Positions 61,219-64,000 of a DNA stretch of 64,000 nt are shown in pieces; within the stretch, counting starts at the first letter, position 1, and each line of letters begins with the position of its first letter. The DNA is taken from positions 1,612,001-1,676,000 of the forward strand of contig CP073744.1 in the NCBI GenBank assembly GCA_024397955.1, in the 5' to 3' direction. Both the position numbers and the translations under genes were made by a program. Origin of the DNA: a bacterium SCSIO 12696. Its GTDB lineage: Bacteria; Pseudomonadota; Gammaproteobacteria; Pseudomonadales; Porticoccaceae. A model generated the notes under the pieces. The model was not told the DNA's origin, searched no databases, and worked only from the letters and a program-made list of their open reading frames with translations.

Positions 61219-61755
61219 ATGAAAACCATAAAAAGGCATGAAGGATTTACGCTAACCGAGCTCATCGTTGTTATTGTGTTGCTGGGTATCCTTGCGGCAG
61301 TAGCTGTGCCACGTTTTATCAATTTGAGTTCTAGCGCCAATGCAGCGGTCATAGAAAACCTGGCCGGCACGTTACGCTCAGCAACCACGCTTCAGCACTC
61401 TCTAGCCCTCGTAAATGCCAGTAATGGCGGCCTGCAAAATGGATTCGTTTCAGCGGATGGGATTTTTTTTGACCAAGGCTATCCTATTGGCGTGTCTTTT
61501 GGTGATTCAGACAACATTCCTGAAATCCTTGAAGCGCTGGATAGCGATTTATCAGGGCTGACTTTTAGTACAGTTTTTGCAGGCACCAGTAGTACAGGAG
61601 GCCTGACCCGCGAGCTGTATGTTACTTCCACAGACGTATTGGCAAGTGGTGCAAATGCCGCACAAATCATTGCCACCAATTGCTATGTATCTTTTGAGTC
61701 ATACGTCGTAGAAGCCACTCCTCCAGAAATCGCTACGGTTACCTCGGGCTGCTAA
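61219..61755 (+). CDS. Orphan MSHA-like type IV prepilin
   Basis: The protein has 178 residues. A short leader is cut at HEG/FTLTELIVVIVLLGILAAVA with the +5 glutamate, then VPRFINLSSSANAAV, which is like MshA/MshB pilins. The C-terminal domain has two cysteines near the end (NCYVSFESY, VTSGC) that could form the usual D-region disulfide. No pilus assembly genes lie nearby. It is far from the gsp operon and reads alone, divergent from typA. Confidence 0.8.
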   Translation: MKTIKRHEGFTLTELIVVIVLLGILAAVAVPRFINLSSSANAAVIENLAGTLRSATTLQHSLALVNASNGGLQNGFVSADGIFFDQGYPIGVSFGDSDNIPEILEALDSDLSGLTFSTVFAGTSSTGGLTRELYVTSTDVLASGANAAQIIATNCYVSFESYVVEATPPEIATVTSGC

Positions 61756-61808
61756 TTTGTCCTGTCGATAACACAAGAAGGCGCTTCGTTTATGGACAGT
61801 AGACTTAT

Positions 61809-62747
61809 CTACTCGTCCAATACAGCACGCAGTGCTTTTTCGACAATATACCTGGCCTGGTTCGTATAAGAATAAACACAGGCATGAACCGCTGCCTGTT
61901 TCCAGTTTTCAGCACCACAGGTTTGGCTGTATTCCTCGAACGCATTGAGCCGGCGAATTAAATCAACCAGGTGCGAGGGGCAGTCACAATTCAACTTGTT
62001 GGCCAATGCTTCGGCTTCCACCAGTGCGGCTTCATCAAATTGTCGCGGCTGGCTCCCGGGTAGGGAGATATCAAACTTTTGACCACTTTGATCCAAAGCC
62101 GAAAGATTCGAAGCGAGCCTGATCACTTTGTTGACCGCTTCATCGACACTGTCAGTGTCGATATTTCCTTTGATCAGAGTGATACCTTGGGCATTCAGCT
62201 GCTCAACAATGTCTTCGCGGGCGTACAGGTAGAACAAAATAATGTGCACTTTCTGCTCACTGACTCTTAGCAAGGCATCCAGATGCTTGTTGTTGAGTGA
62301 CTGCTGCTGCAAGACCAACAGTTGTTGATCGCACCCTTGTGCACTATTCAGCCATACCTCCGCATCATAGTCAGAGAATTCAATAGACAGCCTCGGGTAG
62401 CGCTTGATATGGCGTTTAAAGTAACGGCCAAGTGCAGTGCCGACCACCAAAGCCGACACTGGCTCACCCTGTTGGCTCTGAACGGTTGGCTGCTCACCAG
62501 ATTCAAGTAGCAGGCTGGTCAGGGTTTTTGTAGGTAGCTGAGCAATGTCTTTGATCCTCATGCCTTGATCAACTAACTTTTTAATCAAACGCAAATGATC
62601 AATATCGGTTGCGGTGTACGCCCTTTGCCCGCCAGCACTGCGCCTTTCTGGACCCAACTGATAACGACGTTCCCACATTCTCAGCGTATGGGGATTTATC
62701 CCTGTCATCCGCGCTGCAGCACCAATACTCATTGTTACCTGTTTCAC
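61809..62747 (-). CDS. MerR-family transcriptional regulator, LitR/CarH-like layout
   Basis: The protein has 312 residues. A MerR winged helix (SIGAAARMTGINPHTLRMWE, GGQRAYTATDIDHLRLIKKL) is followed by a domain of about 200 residues that is placed like the cobalamin-binding domain of LitR/CarH light regulators. The DxHxxG cobalamin motif is not visible, so cobalamin binding is unlikely. The start is a GTG at 62747, with GGAGG seven bases upstream; an ATG at 62732 is the alternative. It is divergent from a membrane protein-cytochrome c pair that it may control. Confidence 0.82.
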   Translation of the reverse strand: MKQVTMSIGAAARMTGINPHTLRMWERRYQLGPERRSAGGQRAYTATDIDHLRLIKKLVDQGMRIKDIAQLPTKTLTSLLLESGEQPTVQSQQGEPVSALVVGTALGRYFKRHIKRYPRLSIEFSDYDAEVWLNSAQGCDQQLLVLQQQSLNNKHLDALLRVSEQKVHIILFYLYAREDIVEQLNAQGITLIKGNIDTDSVDEAVNKVIRLASNLSALDQSGQKFDISLPGSQPRQFDEAALVEAEALANKLNCDCPSHLVDLIRRLNAFEEYSQTCGAENWKQAAVHACVYSYTNQARYIVEKALRAVLDE

Positions 62748-62771
62748 AACAATACCTCCGCAACCTTTGTC

Positions 62772-62799
62772 TAATTATTGTAATGATTTATTTAGTCAA
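62772..62799 (-). promoter_or_regulatory. Possible promoter of the MerR-family gene
   Basis: On the minus strand TTGACT (62799-62794) is followed after 16 bp by TAATTA (62777-62772). The whole gap between the divergent genes is AT-rich. The pair is a plausible -35/-10, but no start site is known. Confidence 0.35.
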
Positions 62800-62897
62800 A
62801 AATCAACATAACTCAAAAAATGCATCTATATTTATCAACAAAACATATACATTATTGTTTTTGAACCTGTAGAAACCAATGAAAAGGAGCCTGAACG

Positions 62898-63212
62898 ATG
62901 AGAAAGGTCATCTTGGGCGTCTGGGACGCCATTATGAATAGTCGCCGAAATCCGCTAAGACACCTGGATATGGCGTCACAACATTACTTTATGCATGTGC
63001 TGGGCTGGATGTGGAGCATGGTGTTTTCACTCTCCGCACTCTCGATACTTCAGTTCCACATGGTTTGGCTGGCTCATGTGCTGCTGATTGCCGGCGTATT
63101 TACCACCGTTATCGTTTTTAAACGAGCTGAGGAACACGCCTCTGCGCAGGCTGCCGAGCTGGAACTTGGCCATGGTTCCAGTTGTGTTTGGCAACTTGAT
63201 CGCGAAGCATAA
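62898..63212 (+). CDS. Small membrane protein of unknown function
   Basis: The protein has 104 residues and is not recognised with certainty. It has two membrane segments (about 30-50, VLGWMWSMVFSLSALSI, and 57-75, WLAHVLLIAGVFTTVIVF) and a hydrophilic C-terminus. The start has AAGGAG ten bases upstream. It is the first gene of a pair with a cytochrome c gene 31 bases downstream and is divergent from a MerR regulator, so a membrane redox role is possible but not shown. Confidence 0.7.
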   Translation: MRKVILGVWDAIMNSRRNPLRHLDMASQHYFMHVLGWMWSMVFSLSALSILQFHMVWLAHVLLIAGVFTTVIVFKRAEEHASAQAAELELGHGSSCVWQLDREA

Positions 63213-63243
63213 AACCCACAACAACCCATTGGAGTTTTCCACC

Positions 63244-63552
63244 ATGAGCAAACCACTATTCATTGCTGCAGCCACGCTTGCCTCAGCATTAGCGCTGGCA
63301 GAAACGCCACCGCCAGCCAAAGAAGCCACGTGCAAAGCCTGCCATGGGCCTCAGGGTAACGCCCCCATAGTAGCGTCGTACCCAAAGCTGGGCGGCCAAA
63401 ACAAGGAGTACTTGATCAGCGCTTTGAAAGCCTATCGGGCGGGTCAAAGAAAAGGTGGCCTGGCAGCAGCAATGACAGCACAGGCATCGCAGCTTAGCGA
63501 CGCAGAAATAGATCAGCTCGCTGAATACTACTCGTTACAGAAACAGAAATAA
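63244..63552 (+). CDS. Small periplasmic class I cytochrome c
   Basis: The protein has 102 residues. A signal peptide (LFIAAATLASALALA) is followed by one haem site CKACH (near residue 31) in KEATCKACHGPQGNAP and an axial Met in GGLAAAMTAQASQLSD. The c553/c4-like fold shows YPKLGGQNKEYLISALKAYR. It carries electrons in the periplasm. I chose the ATG at 63244, with GGAG upstream; a longer in-frame reading would start inside the preceding gene. Confidence 0.92.
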   Translation: MSKPLFIAAATLASALALAETPPPAKEATCKACHGPQGNAPIVASYPKLGGQNKEYLISALKAYRAGQRKGGLAAAMTAQASQLSDAEIDQLAEYYSLQKQK

Positions 63553-63592
63553 CAAAGGGCACTGCAAGGTGTCCTCATCGTCACAACAGCCT

Positions 63593-63853
63593 TTACTGTG
63601 ATTTTTTACCCAGCACATTCAGCTTTTCAAGAAAGGCTATTTTTTCTTTGTTGTTGGTGTACTTGAATGAAAATTTATTGTGAAAGAATACAGTCAGGCT
63701 GACAAAATCATTTTGTATAGAAACTGTATAGCCATCAAAATCCGTATACGCAGTTAGCCCATTTAAATGGTACTTGTCATCGATCCGATCACCATCCGTG
63801 GTAATTTTATTAAACGCGCGAAGGGCGACTCTGATATCAATTTCACCGCTCAT
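63593..63853 (-). CDS. DUF3081-like small protein
   Basis: The protein has 86 residues. The pattern ALRAFNKITTDGDRIDDKYH, LNGLTAYTDFDGYTVSIQND and VSLTVFFHNKFSFKY resembles DUF3081, a family of small gammaproteobacterial proteins of unknown function. No signal peptide or membrane helix is visible. It is convergent with the cytochrome c gene. The family assignment is from memory of its general pattern and should be tested by a profile search. Confidence 0.6.
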   Translation of the reverse strand: MSGEIDIRVALRAFNKITTDGDRIDDKYHLNGLTAYTDFDGYTVSIQNDFVSLTVFFHNKFSFKYTNNKEKIAFLEKLNVLGKKSQ

Positions 63854-64000
63854 CTGAACACACCTGAACTGTTGAGAATATGTGGACTGGTACCATTTGG
63901 CTGTACTCCCGACTATATACTCAAAGGCCCACTGCCTGCGCGATCAAACTTGGACAACAATTAATTACAGGCAGGCTTGGGCTCTCTACTTAAACCGCCT

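Noticed and set aside
61809..62747. A cobalamin-binding photoreceptor (CarH)
   Set aside because: The HTH fits but the DxHxxG cobalamin motif is missing from the C-terminal part.
63767..63964. A 65-residue plus-strand ORF at the right end
   Set aside because: It overlaps the DUF3081-like gene antisense and has no support.

Overview
The window is a chromosomal segment of a Gram-negative gammaproteobacterium. The gene order lipA-lipB-ybeD-dacA-rlpA-mltB-rodA-mrdA-rlmH-rsfS-nadD-proA, a complete type II secretion operon and a PPi-type phosphofructokinase together suggest a marine, Cellvibrionales-like organism. The order assignment is inference; no rRNA or tRNA gene is present to confirm it. 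No CRISPR array and no integrase were seen.

Left region (1-11.4 kb): the end of an IS3-type insertion sequence, an AT-rich 4-helix membrane protein gene, and a giant exported FnIII-SpvB-Rhs protein of about 3350 residues on the minus strand. The small gene overlaps the giant gene by ATGA, which is the arrangement expected of an immunity gene after a polymorphic toxin. A small HTH regulator with its own palindromic operator follows.

11.6-21.7 kb (plus strand): an uninterrupted gspCDEFGHIJKLM operon for type II secretion. GspC is short and lacks a PDZ domain; gspN, gspO and gspS are absent here.

21.8-33.8 kb (minus strand): a YghU-type glutathione transferase, then the lipoate and cell-elongation cluster (lipoyl synthase/transferase, PBP5, RlpA, MltB, RodA, PBP2) and rlmH-rsfS-nadD-proA. 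PBP2 appears to start at an ATT codon. proB diverges at 34.0 kb.

35.2-45.7 kb: an AT-rich voltage-sensor-type channel with no K+ filter, an HtpX-like M48 protease and LemA; a Cpx-like kinase/regulator pair divergent from a CpxP/Spy-like gene across phased CpxR-like half-sites; a PKD/TolB-like lipoprotein; a CPA1 antiporter and a D-2-hydroxyacid dehydrogenase.

45.8-54.7 kb: an RND/MMPL exporter with an acidic DPF-repeat insertion, a 473-bp structured inverted-repeat element, ubiX, mpl, PPi-PFK, a ClpP-fold-like lipoprotein, dtd and a prolyl iminopeptidase.

54.7-64 kb: a small stress-type regulon (ABM protein; then GFA-TfoX_C-WYL regulator-tag) with the same operator, CTGACA-N6-TGTCAG, before both transcription units; a palindromic repeat that supplies the stop codon of a GSDEF cyclase; typA; an orphan MSHA-like pilin; a MerR regulator divergent from a membrane protein-cytochrome c pair; and a small DUF3081-like gene.

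The best candidates for something undescribed are the FnIII-SpvB-Rhs/membrane-protein pair, the two-site WYL regulon, the filterless channel in a lemA-M48 operon, and the structured intergenic repeats.
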